Shown here: in pieces, positions 16,511-25,320 of the stretch
Layout: each line of letters starts with the position of its first letter
How positions within the stretch are numbered: the stretch's first letter is position 1
NCBI GenBank assembly: GCA_030765605.1
Contig: JAVCCG010000085.1
Coordinates: forward strand, 1 to 64,000
DNA length: 64,000 bases
Direction: 5' to 3'
Source: Candidatus Alcyoniella australis
GTDB lineage: Bacteria > Lernaellota > Lernaellaia > JAVCCG01 > Alcyoniellaceae
The notes under the pieces: generated by a model
Told to the model about the DNA's origin: nothing
Seen by the model: only the letters and a program-made list of their open reading frames with translations
The model's database searches: none
Program-made: the position numbers and the translations under genes

Positions 16511-17372
16511 AGGCCTGCAGGTCGACCTCCAGTTCCAGATCGTCGTCGAGCACGTTGAAATCGGTATTGACCGTGAACTTGTCGTAGTTGACTTCGGCCT
16601 TGTAGCCGCCCCTGGTCAGGTAGTAAATCGCCGCCTGGCCGTTCTTGGTCTCGCGTTGGGCGAGCCCCTCGTCGGTGACGATGCGCACCAGCGCGCCGTC
16701 AAGGCGGATCTCGCCCACGAGTACGAAGATGCTGACTTTGCGCTTGCCCACCAGACGCGCCTGCTCCTCGTAGAGCACCTTGTCGTAGCGGTAGCTGCTG
16801 GTGACCGGCTCGCGCAGCACTCCCAGCGGCGGAGTGTGCGACTCATGCCCCTCGACCGGCACCGCGGGCTGTTGCTGTTGCTCGAACTCCGCGGCCAGCG
16901 GCTCTAGTCCGGCCTGAAAGGTCAGGTAAAGATTGGACGTGGCGCGCGGTTTGGAGGGGTCGACCATGCCGTGGGAGAGCCAGAAGCACAGCAGGTCCAA
17001 CTCGTCCGACTTGAGTTCGGGCATGAACTTGATCCGGCGCAACCGGTTGCGGGCCAGCAACAGCAGCAGCGACTGAACCGCGGGATCGTGCTGGAACTCG
17101 AAGCCGAGCATCACGTCGTTGGCCATCAACGCGCCCTGGAATTCAATCAACTCCAGGTAACCGTAGAGCCTGGTGATCGCGCCGATCCTACCCAGCAGCC
17201 GATTCAGTTGTTCCTTGTATTCGCGGCTTGGACGCGACTCCCCGGCTCGTTCGCCGATCAGTTCCATCAGCGTACCGCACGCCTTGAGCAACCGGTGCTC
17301 GCTGACGGCCGCACTGCGCAGCTTCAGTCCCGAGGGGCCTGCGATCCTGGCCGATCGCTTGTCAGTGGGCAT
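16497..17372 (-). CDS. Conserved-looking cytoplasmic protein of unknown function
   Basis: The 291-aa protein is mostly helical in its first half (LLKACGTLMELIGERAG, YKEQLNRLLGRIGAITRLYGYLEL) and then has VQSLLLLLARNRLRRIKFMPELKSDELDLLCFWLS. This resembles the start of proteins that contain HD-GYP or other signalling domains with the FxxGL.sDEL pattern, but no HD motif is present. The second half has a Gln-rich linker and a beta-rich end (KRKVSIFVLVGEIRLDG, YYLTRGGYKAEVNYDKF). It is first in an operon with the isoaspartyl peptidase and amidase. I do not recognise a family. Confidence 0.6.
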   Translation of the reverse strand: MPTDKRSARIAGPSGLKLRSAAVSEHRLLKACGTLMELIGERAGESRPSREYKEQLNRLLGRIGAITRLYGYLELIEFQGALMANDVMLGFEFQHDPAVQSLLLLLARNRLRRIKFMPELKSDELDLLCFWLSHGMVDPSKPRATSNLYLTFQAGLEPLAAEFEQQQQPAVPVEGHESHTPPLGVLREPVTSSYRYDKVLYEEQARLVGKRKVSIFVLVGEIRLDGALVRIVTDEGLAQRETKNGQAAIYYLTRGGYKAEVNYDKFTVNTDFNVLDDDLELEVDLQAYDKY

Positions 17373-17511
17373 CGAGATACTCCTGTAAGCCCGGATTCTT
17401 CATAGAGCTACCAATGCGGCTCAAGATCTGTCCGCGATTCGGTTCCCGGCGAGTAAAAGTACTACATGGTCCGCCGTCGGGCAACACGCCCAAGGGCCCT
17501 TTAGATCTGGG

Positions 17512-18519
17512 TCAGGGATCGATGTAGGGGTGGTCCAGGGTGCGGCACAGGTGGCGCTGAATCCGCTTGTAGGCGTAGCCCATCATGAGAAACGAGCTGT
17601 AGTGGCCGGTGGGCACAACGTACATCTCGGGCCGGCCGCTGTTCTCCCAGGAATCCTTGGCCACGGAATACTTGATGATGCAGTCGAAGTAGCCGTTGAT
17701 CATCAGCAGGCTCTGCGGGTCGATGCGATCGGCATAAGCATAAGGATCGACCTCGCCCAGCTGGAGGCGCGCGAACTGTTCGAGATCCTTCTTGGAGACG
17801 TCGTGTCGCTCGCGGATCGCCTTGCGCAGCCTGCGCACGACTATGTAATCGCTGTTGACGAGGATCTGCGGCAGGTCCGAGGCGCCGAGCAGCATCACGC
17901 AGGACTTGATCCGCGGGTCGGCCTCGGCCGCAAGCTGGCCGAGGATCGCTCCCAGGCTGACCCCCATAATCCCGATCCGCTCGGGATCGACGTACGGCTG
18001 TTGCTGCAACAGATCGATGCAGCGGCGGATGTCGATCACCGCCTGGCGGAACAACACGGTGTTGTAATCCAGCTCGCGGTCGGGCTTGAAGAACCGCGCC
18101 CGGCGCTTGAACACCAGAGCAACGAATCCGCGCTGCGCAAAGTATTCGCCGAAGCTGAGCATCAGATTGTAGTTGCCGCCGGTGGGCGGAAGGATGATCA
18201 CCGCCGGCCGACGCACGTTGCGCTCCAGGGGCACAAACAGGTAGGCGGTGGCTACCTTCTCTTTGATCAGCTCGACGTCGCGCACGCGGAACCGCACCTT
18301 GTACAGCGCGCAGCCGCTACGCAGGCCCTGGTACTTCCACTTGACCGGAACCGGCGAGCGATCGTAGTCAAAAGACGCCAGCTCGTCGGTGGGGCGCTGG
18401 AACTCGGCGGCGTAAGGGTCGGCCTGGTATTCGCGGTGCGCGCATCCCGTAAATACGGCGGTCAGCAGCAGCAGGCACAGCGCCGGCCATATCAGCTTGC
18501 GATTGTCCATGTTCCGCAC
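17512..18519 (-). CDS. Alpha/beta hydrolase lipoprotein
   Basis: The 335-aa protein has a lipoprotein signal ending VFTGC (Cys26). The hydrolase core shows PAVIILPPTGG, the nucleophile elbow GIMGVSLGAILG (Ser in G-V-S-L-G), an acid in LLMINGYFDCIIKY and a His in VVPTGHYSS. All three catalytic positions look present, so an active esterase or dienelactone-hydrolase-like enzyme facing the periplasm is likely. The substrate is unknown. A second, altered alpha/beta hydrolase is transcribed divergently at 18683. Confidence 0.78.
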   Translation of the reverse strand: MRNMDNRKLIWPALCLLLLTAVFTGCAHREYQADPYAAEFQRPTDELASFDYDRSPVPVKWKYQGLRSGCALYKVRFRVRDVELIKEKVATAYLFVPLERNVRRPAVIILPPTGGNYNLMLSFGEYFAQRGFVALVFKRRARFFKPDRELDYNTVLFRQAVIDIRRCIDLLQQQPYVDPERIGIMGVSLGAILGQLAAEADPRIKSCVMLLGASDLPQILVNSDYIVVRRLRKAIRERHDVSKKDLEQFARLQLGEVDPYAYADRIDPQSLLMINGYFDCIIKYSVAKDSWENSGRPEMYVVPTGHYSSFLMMGYAYKRIQRHLCRTLDHPYIDP

Positions 18520-18626
18520 CGCCTTGGGATCTGTGGTTCAAGCTCTTCGGTTATAGCCTCAGGGCCGCATAAACTGCAATGTCTCATCAGTTCGACCGCC
18601 GGGTCCAAAAATGACTACCATTATTC

Positions 18627-18654
18627 TTGACGCTAACCCATCGTCTGATATGAT
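18627..18654 (+). promoter_or_regulatory. Sigma-70 promoter of the 18683 gene
   Basis: TTGACG (18627-18632), a 16-base spacer and TATGAT (18649-18654) are each one base from consensus. Initiation near 18661 would make a TTG start at 18662 leaderless and leaves about 22 bases before ATG 18683, which supports the ATG. Confidence 0.6.
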
Positions 18655-18682
18655 TGTTTAATTGAGTACCCAACGCATTGAG

Positions 18683-19564
18683 ATGAAAGCAATAAAGCAA
18701 AATTACGTCGTAGGCTTCGACTCCTGCAAGATCCATTACACCGCATATGGAGCAGGCACGTCGCTGGTAACGACCAACGGCGCAGGTCTCTCGACCTCGT
18801 TCTGGAGGCCGTTGGTGGATTATTTCAAGCCCAAACTGCAGGTGGTCAACTGGGATCTGCGCGGTCACGGCCTGTCGTACTTTCCCGAGAGATTGCGCAA
18901 TATCACCATCCCGGCGCTGGCCGAGGATCTGCTGGGAGTGATTGACGACGTGGGCGCCGACAAGTGCGTGCTGGTCGGCCACCACGTGGGCGTACAGATC
19001 GTGCTCGAGCTCTACCGTCTGTGGCCCGAGCGCGTGGCGGCGCTGGTGCTGGTCTGCGGCGGCCCCAGCAAGCCCAACGAGCAGATGTTCAACTGGCGCT
19101 ACGGCCGTGAGCTGATGCAGGCGACGACCTTCCTTGGCACCAACTTCCCGCGCGGAGTCGAGCTGTTTACCGAGCTGCTCACCTCCAGCCCGCTGGCCTT
19201 CCCGCTAATCAGGCGCATGTTCCTCGACCCGCTGTTCGCCCGCCGCAAGGACTTCAACGAGTTCCTCGATCACCTGTTGCAGATCGACTTTTCGATCTTC
19301 TTCGCGATCACCCGCGCTGCCATGGAACACAGTGCCGAGGATATGCTCGAGGAGATCACTGTGCCCACGCTGGTGGTCGGCGGCGAGGATGATCGGTTGA
19401 CTCCGTTCAAGGTAGTGAAGAAAATGGCGGAGCAGATTCCGCAAGCACAACTACTCAAGGTCTGGCACGGGACTGCTGCTGCGCTCGTTGAGCAGCCGGC
19501 CGTGATCAACCTGAGAATCGAGAAGTTTTTGCGGGACTGCAACCTGCTGAGCAAACCATGTTAA
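18683..19564 (+). CDS. Alpha/beta hydrolase-fold protein with His in place of nucleophile Ser
   Basis: From ATG 18683 the 293-aa protein has the typical order of the fold: HYTAYGAGTSLV, WDLRGHGLS, the elbow VLVGHHVGVQIVLEL, then GGEDDRLTP (acid) and VWHGTAAALVEQP (His). In active relatives the elbow is G-H-S-x-G. Here residue 101 is His (G-H-H-V-G), while acid and His are kept. The codon is unambiguous (CAC). The enzyme is either catalytically altered or a binding protein. The next gene starts around the stop codon, so the two are likely coexpressed. Confidence 0.75.
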   Translation: MKAIKQNYVVGFDSCKIHYTAYGAGTSLVTTNGAGLSTSFWRPLVDYFKPKLQVVNWDLRGHGLSYFPERLRNITIPALAEDLLGVIDDVGADKCVLVGHHVGVQIVLELYRLWPERVAALVLVCGGPSKPNEQMFNWRYGRELMQATTFLGTNFPRGVELFTELLTSSPLAFPLIRRMFLDPLFARRKDFNEFLDHLLQIDFSIFFAITRAAMEHSAEDMLEEITVPTLVVGGEDDRLTPFKVVKKMAEQIPQAQLLKVWHGTAAALVEQPAVINLRIEKFLRDCNLLSKPC

Positions 19565-19578
19565 GCGGAGAGTCGGTG

Positions 19579-21117
19579 ATGTCGCAAAGTGAGGATCGCA
19601 CACATTATATGAAGGGGAGTCTGGCCTCGGTCCCCACTCCCAAGGTGATCTATTTCTTCGCAAGCGGCGAGAAGACCGGCGTGCTGGCTCTTACCAACGG
19701 CAAAAAGAAAGTTCATCTGCACTTCAACAAGGGCAAGCTGGTCTACGTTACCAGCAGCTATTTTCCCAAACTCTCCATCGGCGACTTTCTCGCCGAGCGC
19801 AACCTGATCTCCGAGGATGTCAACCTCGCGTCCAAGGAAGAGATCAAGCGTTCCAAAAAAAAGCAGGGCGAATGGCTGCTCGAGAACAACTACATCACGC
19901 CCCACGACCTTTACCAGGCACTCAACGAACACGTGCGGCTCAAGCTGCTGTCGGTCTTCGAGTGGATCGAGGGCGAGTACTACTTCCGTGACAACGGAAT
20001 CATCGACGAAGAATACCAAGTACTCAACCTGAACATCCCGGCGTTGATCTACGAGGGCGTGCGCGAAAAACTGCCGATGAACAAGATGCCGCGCGAGTTC
20101 CGCGGACGTAAGGAAAGCCTGATCTTTAAACGGCCCGACCCGCCGTTCATGATCAACGACCTGCCGATGGGGCCTGGCGACAACAGGATGTTCGAGAAGC
20201 TGGTGAACGGCAAGCTCACCCTACGCCAGGCGGTACACGCCTCGAAAATGAAGCCCAAGCGCGCCTACAAGATCCTCTACGCGCTATATATGCTCGGTCT
20301 GATCGGTTTCCCGGAGAACGTGGGCAAGACCCGTACGCTGCCCAAAACTCCGGCCGCGAAAACTCCCAAGCCCAAGGCGAGCAAGGGCTACGAGATCAGC
20401 ATCGACGAAGAGCTGATCAGCTCGGCGTTGGAGTCGGTCGACCGCATCAGGCAGGAGGTCACCCGCGACGTCGAGAGTCCGGACAGCGCGATTGGAGAAG
20501 ACGCCGCGCGACTGGCCAAGGCGGCCGAAGACGAAGAAGAGATCGAGGTCGAACTCGCCGAAGAGGTGCCGGACTACGTCGAGGAAGAGCCCGACGACGA
20601 ACCGCGCGAGGAATACAAGCCCGAACAGGAGGCGATCGACGATTTCTCTCTACAGCAAGACATGTCCTGGGATAAGGACGACTCGACTACTCCGCCTGAA
20701 GAGGAAACCGAGGAGCCGATCGAAGAGCCCGAGCTGCCCGACATGGAGGAGAAGTCCGCCGAGGAGCTACTGCATATTGGCCAGGATCTGATCGGGGAAT
20801 CGAACTTCGATCAGGCTCAACTGGCGTTGCAAAAAGCGATCGAGCTCGACGGCGAGCTGGCGGAAGCCTACAGCTTCCTGGGTTGGGTGCAGTTCAACCT
20901 CGACGACAGCCAGGCCGGCCTGAGCCAGGCCGAGCAGACGATCAAGCAGGGGATCAAGATCAAGGCCGGTCAGTGGCAGGCCTACCTCAACCTGGGCAAG
21001 ATCTACCGCGACGTGGGCGAGAACGAATTCGCCGAGCTGCACTTCGTCAAGTGCCTGGAACACAACCTCGACTGCCAAGAGGCGCGCGACGAGATCCGCA
21101 AGATCCACAATAAGTAG
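19579..21117 (+). CDS. DUF4388 (PATAN-like) protein with acidic linker and TPR domain
   Basis: I choose ATG 19579 because GGAG lies 8 bases upstream; ATG 19558 overlaps the previous gene and lacks a site. The 512-aa protein opens with the DUF4388 pattern (GSLASVPTPKVIYFFASGEKTGVLALTNGKKKVHLHFNKGKLVYVTS), then a FrzS/PilZ-neighbour-like helical part, a strongly acidic linker (about 290-400, Glu/Asp runs) and tetratricopeptide repeats at the C-terminus (AQLALQKAIELDGELAEAYSFLGW). DUF4388 proteins are typical of Deltaproteobacteria and are thought to act in signalling or motility scaffolds. A paralogue fused to a receiver domain is at 39745. Confidence 0.82.
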   Translation: MSQSEDRTHYMKGSLASVPTPKVIYFFASGEKTGVLALTNGKKKVHLHFNKGKLVYVTSSYFPKLSIGDFLAERNLISEDVNLASKEEIKRSKKKQGEWLLENNYITPHDLYQALNEHVRLKLLSVFEWIEGEYYFRDNGIIDEEYQVLNLNIPALIYEGVREKLPMNKMPREFRGRKESLIFKRPDPPFMINDLPMGPGDNRMFEKLVNGKLTLRQAVHASKMKPKRAYKILYALYMLGLIGFPENVGKTRTLPKTPAAKTPKPKASKGYEISIDEELISSALESVDRIRQEVTRDVESPDSAIGEDAARLAKAAEDEEEIEVELAEEVPDYVEEEPDDEPREEYKPEQEAIDDFSLQQDMSWDKDDSTTPPEEETEEPIEEPELPDMEEKSAEELLHIGQDLIGESNFDQAQLALQKAIELDGELAEAYSFLGWVQFNLDDSQAGLSQAEQTIKQGIKIKAGQWQAYLNLGKIYRDVGENEFAELHFVKCLEHNLDCQEARDEIRKIHNK

Positions 21118-21138
21118 ATAACAAAATATCAGCATCCA

Positions 21139-21166
21139 GGGGCGGCCCATTGGGTCGCCCTTTTTT
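21139..21166 (+). terminator. Rho-independent terminator after the DUF4388 gene
   Basis: GGGCGGCCC (from 21140) and GGGTCGCCC (to 21160) form a 9-bp stem with one G-U pair and a short loop, followed by TTTTTT. It lies 22 bases after the stop codon. Confidence 0.85.
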
Positions 21167-21191
21167 ACATTGATGGTCTGGAAGCCCGCGC

Positions 21192-22118
21192 TCAGTCGCT
21201 GATCGACAGGTAGAAATCCCGGTCGCCGAAGACCCGGTGCTGGACAGCCCCGGAATCGACCAACTCGGTCAATAGCTGTTTGGCCAGCTTACGGTCGATC
21301 TGCAACGCCTCGATCACTTCGTCCAATGTCGCCGCCCGCCGTTTGAGCAGCTCGAGCATCCGCCCGCGTTCGTCCCCTAAAACCGGGGCCGCGCCGGACC
21401 TGCCGAAGCTGCCGACCAGCTCGCAACTCGGGCCGAACAGCCCGCAGACATTCTCGAGGTAGGTGCGCGAGACCGGCTGCGCGCCCTGGTCTGCCGGCGG
21501 CCTGGTAACGGTGGCGACCTGGATCCTGTCGGGCATGATCTCGTCGATTACGCGACGCAGGCGCGTCAGCTCGTGGGGCGAGTCGTTGATCCCCTTAACC
21601 AGCAGCACCTCTAGCCAAAGCTGTCCGGCAAAGCTGCTGCGAAACGTTGCCAGCCCTTGGATCATCGATTCGAGCGACACACCGCGGGCTGGTCGGCACA
21701 GACGCTGGAAGGTCTCGGGGACTACGCTGTGCAGGCTGGGCAGCACGATGTCTGCGGCTGACAGCTCGCTCCTGACGTCCGGACGATCGATCAGCGTCGA
21801 ATTGGTGATTACCGCCACCGGAAGCTCGCTGACCCGTTTGACGCGGCGGATCAACTGTCCCAGACGGCTGTTGAGCGTCGGTTCGCCCGAGCCCGAGAAC
21901 GTGATGATATCGACCTTCATCGGCAGCGCAAGCGCCTCGGTCAGCTCGTCGATCACCCGCTCTTCGTGCACGAACGCGGAGCGCTCCACACTCTTGCGCG
22001 AGGTGCGGTCTACTTCGCAAAATAGGCAATCACAGGAACAGGTATTGGCCGGAACGATGTCTATGCCAAGGCTGTATCCCAGGCGGCGCGAAGCGACGGG
22101 TCCAAAGATGTAATTCAT
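21192..22118 (-). CDS. Radical SAM protein with C-terminal winged-helix domain
   Basis: The 308-aa protein starts MNYIFGPVASRRLGYSLGID and has the iron-sulfur motif CSCDCLFCE, i.e. C-x3-C-x2-C with an extra Cys inside. FSGSGEPTLN is the GGE-equivalent motif and AVITNSTL the next strand. These resemble the small radical SAM proteins annotated as Fe-S oxidoreductase/wybutosine-related. The last 70 residues (LLKRRAATLDEVIEALQIDRKLAKQLLTELVDSGAV) look like a winged helix. The substrate is unknown. It converges with the DUF4388 gene across a terminator. Confidence 0.8.
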   Translation of the reverse strand: MNYIFGPVASRRLGYSLGIDIVPANTCSCDCLFCEVDRTSRKSVERSAFVHEERVIDELTEALALPMKVDIITFSGSGEPTLNSRLGQLIRRVKRVSELPVAVITNSTLIDRPDVRSELSAADIVLPSLHSVVPETFQRLCRPARGVSLESMIQGLATFRSSFAGQLWLEVLLVKGINDSPHELTRLRRVIDEIMPDRIQVATVTRPPADQGAQPVSRTYLENVCGLFGPSCELVGSFGRSGAAPVLGDERGRMLELLKRRAATLDEVIEALQIDRKLAKQLLTELVDSGAVQHRVFGDRDFYLSISD

Positions 22119-22357
22119 GCCCGCATTCCCATCAGGCCCGGTTGTCTGCCAAACCGTTTCCCTTCTGTATCACCGCCTTCCGGGGCTGTCAATTTAGCAT
22201 TTGACACCTGCGAATCGCCGGGGATACGATGCTTGCGTTCATATTGTACAGAAGCGAATGGACGCCTAGAGGGCGCCCATAAATTCGCCCCAGGGGTTAG
22301 TTCACTCCCAACCTCTGGGGATATTTTTTTGTGCCCGGCTCGAAGCCGGAGTGCTGA

Positions 22358-23185
22358 CTAGGCGCTGTCCAGGCGTTCGCACAGCTGGCAGATCGATTCG
22401 CGGTCCTCCTCTGCCAGTCCTTGTCCGATCCGCAGGGAGTTGCGTAGCGCCTCGGCCACGCGACGACGGTGCGGCGGACCGAAGCAGGCGGCGATGATCG
22501 CCGGTTCGAGCTCTTTGACCAGCCGCCGGTCGAAGCTAAACATCCGGTGGAAAAAACCGCTGAGCAACGTGTCGGACGCCTCGGAATCGCGCAGAGTCCA
22601 CCTGACAAGGGCGCGCACAAAGCCCAGGGGCCAAGCCGAGGGCGGCCGGCCGAACAGCAGCACATCGTTGGTCTGTTCGATGATCCGCGCGCCGTAATCA
22701 AGCCGCGCGCGCAGGCCCAGCCTTGAAAGTCCCAGGTCGTGCTGCACCAGGTAGCCATCGAGCTCCAGGGCCTTAAACGGATCCTCGCGGAGGCGCTGCA
22801 ATTCACTGCGGGCCAGGACGCTCTCAATGCGCTCCTGCGGCGATGCTCCCTGGTCCGTCCTCCATTCCAGCTCGCCGGCGATCGCGGCTCGGCAGGCGTA
22901 GATTACGGCCACCAGGTGCTTACAGAACGGATCGCGCACGAACGGGCATTCGCACAGGGCGATAAAGCCGTCGGCTCCCTCGAGGAAATAGACCTGATAC
23001 GGCTCCTCGCCGCTGCCGCTGACCGCGGTGGTAATCTCGTTGGGCCTAACCAGCAGCGGCCCGACATGACCGTGCTCGAAATAACGCTTGCCGCGCTGGA
23101 TGATCGTCGGCGCCGTCCAATCTTCGGACCTAAGCTCGGATACGCGCTTTAACAGCTCGGGCGCCTGTTGTCGATGATTCACCAT
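22358..23185 (-). CDS. SWIM zinc-finger protein
   Basis: The 275-aa protein contains GFIALCECPFVRDPFCKHLVAVIYA at about residues 92-116, the SWIM pattern C-x-C-xn-C-x-H that binds zinc. SWIM domains occur beside SWI2/SNF2 helicases and in nucleic-acid-associated proteins, but no helicase is adjacent here. The rest is charged and helical. A small hairpin (CCGGCT/AGCCGG, 22335-22349) lies just past the stop and resembles the hairpin at 40989. Specific function unknown. Confidence 0.78.
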   Translation of the reverse strand: MVNHRQQAPELLKRVSELRSEDWTAPTIIQRGKRYFEHGHVGPLLVRPNEITTAVSGSGEEPYQVYFLEGADGFIALCECPFVRDPFCKHLVAVIYACRAAIAGELEWRTDQGASPQERIESVLARSELQRLREDPFKALELDGYLVQHDLGLSRLGLRARLDYGARIIEQTNDVLLFGRPPSAWPLGFVRALVRWTLRDSEASDTLLSGFFHRMFSFDRRLVKELEPAIIAACFGPPHRRRVAEALRNSLRIGQGLAEEDRESICQLCERLDSA

Positions 23186-23219
23186 CAGCAGCCTGACTTC
23201 TCAGGAAGCCCTGTGGGGT

Positions 23220-23235
23220 TGGCACAATGGGTGCT
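23220..23235 (+). promoter_or_regulatory. Sigma-54-like promoter upstream of tolQ
   Basis: TGGCACAATGGGTGCT matches the sigma-54 consensus at TGGCAC and T-G-C-W, with GG and GC at 12-base distance; only position 7 and one T differ. It predicts initiation near 23247 and a leader of about 120 bases before tolQ. It is very similar to the site at 54359. Confidence 0.5.
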
Positions 23236-23369
23236 GCAATTATTATAGAACTTTTCCTGTTAAATTGTTGTCATCATACAAGGGGGCGGCTTGCCCGCTA
23301 CCAGGGGGTGTGCTATGACGAGCCGCAAAATGCCGTCGGTATCCAACATTCGAACGAGGGTAATGCCGC

Positions 23370-24089
23370 ATGCCTGAGACCCTGACCCCGACCCCCGAAA
23401 TAATCGAGGTCGTCGCGACCGCGGCGAACAAGGGGATCTGGGATTACGTGTTGAGCGCCACGCTGACCGTGCAGCTCGTGCTGCTGCTGCTCGTGGCGAT
23501 GAGCGTCGCCTGTTGGGCAATTATGATCATCAAGGCCTGGCAGTTGAACAAGGCGGGCAAGCAGTCGGCGCGCTTCCTCGACGTCTTCTGGGAGGTGCGC
23601 AACCTCGACGAGATCTACAAGCGCACGCGCGCGATGAGCGACGCTCCCGTGGCCCAGGTCTTTGCCGCGGGCTACAACGAGCTCGACCGCTTCCGCAAGA
23701 GCGGCGGCGATCCGCGTCGAGCGCTGGAGACCGTCCAACGCGCGCTGGGGCAGGCGATGCGCCAAGAGGTCAGCCGCATCGAGCGCTCGGTGCCGTTCCT
23801 GGCGACCACCGGCAATACCGCGCCGTTCATCGGACTGTTCGGCACGGTCTGGGGAATCATGCGCACCTTTATCGACCTGGAGCGTATGACCGGCACCGCG
23901 ACGCTCAAGACCGTGGGCCCAGGCATCGCCGAGGCGCTGATCGCCACGGCCATCGGCCTGTTCGCCGCGATCCCCGCGGTGGTGGCCTACAACTATTTCG
24001 TCAACCGCATCCGCGTGATGGAGATCGAACTCGAGAACTTCGTCGCTGAGTTCCTCAACATCATGGAGAACCACATCCTCAAGGCGTAA
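23370..24089 (+). CDS. tolQ: TolQ / ExbB-type proton channel protein
   Basis: The 239-aa protein has three membrane segments: about residues 28-51, 145-168 and 185-208. The family core is TTGNTAPFIGLFGTVWGIMRTF, followed by GPGIAEALIATAIGLFAAIPAVVAYNYF. With TolR it forms the inner-membrane motor that uses proton flow to energise TolA during outer-membrane constriction. The gene heads a six-gene tol-pal block; the gap to tolR is one base. Assignment to Tol rather than Exb rests on the downstream tolB and pal. Confidence 0.93.
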   Translation: MPETLTPTPEIIEVVATAANKGIWDYVLSATLTVQLVLLLLVAMSVACWAIMIIKAWQLNKAGKQSARFLDVFWEVRNLDEIYKRTRAMSDAPVAQVFAAGYNELDRFRKSGGDPRRALETVQRALGQAMRQEVSRIERSVPFLATTGNTAPFIGLFGTVWGIMRTFIDLERMTGTATLKTVGPGIAEALIATAIGLFAAIPAVVAYNYFVNRIRVMEIELENFVAEFLNIMENHILKA

Positions 24090-24090
24090 G

Positions 24091-24524
<434 letters not shown>

Positions 24525-24528
<4 letters not shown>

Positions 24529-25313
24529 GCAGCGGCTTTGGTCGCCGCGCCCAGCCAAGCCATCCGGCCGACCGCCGGATCGTAATCAGCGGCGTGTGCC
24601 TGAGCCTGGCGCTCAATGTGATCATCCTCACCGTGCTGTTCGCGGGCATGTCCCAGGTGCGAGCGCGGCAGTTCGAGCTGGGCGATGAGCTGCCCTTCAG
24701 CTTCATGCCCGCCGAATTGATAATCGACGATTCGAGCCTCAATCCCGCCCAGGCGCCGGACGTGGCGCCGCAGCCCGAGCCCGAGCCGATCGAGCCGCCA
24801 AAACCGGCGAACACGCCCAAACCGCGTACGCCCGAGGTTGTCGCGCCGATGCCGCCGACCCAGCCGGCCAAGACGCCGCGCATTAGGCGCACGCCCGAGC
24901 CCACGCCGGACGAGGCGCGCCAAGCCATCGAGCGCATCCGCGAGCGCCGCGAACAAAGCGGCGGCCAGGTCCGCGGCTCGGTCACCCTGCGCGGCACCGG
25001 CGGATCGGGCGTGGGCAACCGCATCGTCTCGATCTATCTCAACACCGTGTACAACAAGATTATGAACAACTGGACCTCGCCGCCGGGACTTTCCGGAGAC
25101 AACGAGGTCTCGGTGGTGATCCACATCAAGATCGACTCGAGCGGACGAATCACCTACCGTAACGTGATAAAGTCCTCGGGCATCCCGGCAGTCGATCAGC
25201 AGGCGTTGCGCGCGGTGGACAAGGCCAACCCGCTAAATTCGCCGCCCGAGCTGATTAAAAACGTGGTGGCCCAGGACGGCATCAACCTCAGATTCTTCCC
25301 CAGCGGGAGGTGA
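24525..25313 (+). CDS. tolA: TolA/TonB-like energy transducer
   Basis: The 262-aa protein has one N-terminal membrane segment (about 20-42), a long Pro/Glu/Lys-rich periplasmic stretch (about 75-130), a charged helix (DEARQAIERIRERREQ) and a TonB-like C-terminal domain (YNKIMNNWTSPPG, then VSVVIHIKIDSSGRITYRNVIKSSG and VDQQALRAV). It would link the TolQR motor to TolB-Pal at the outer membrane. The helical arm is much shorter than in enterobacterial TolA; the Pro-rich region takes its place. Position between tolR and tolB fixes the name. Confidence 0.88.
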
Positions 25314-25320
25314 GGACCCT

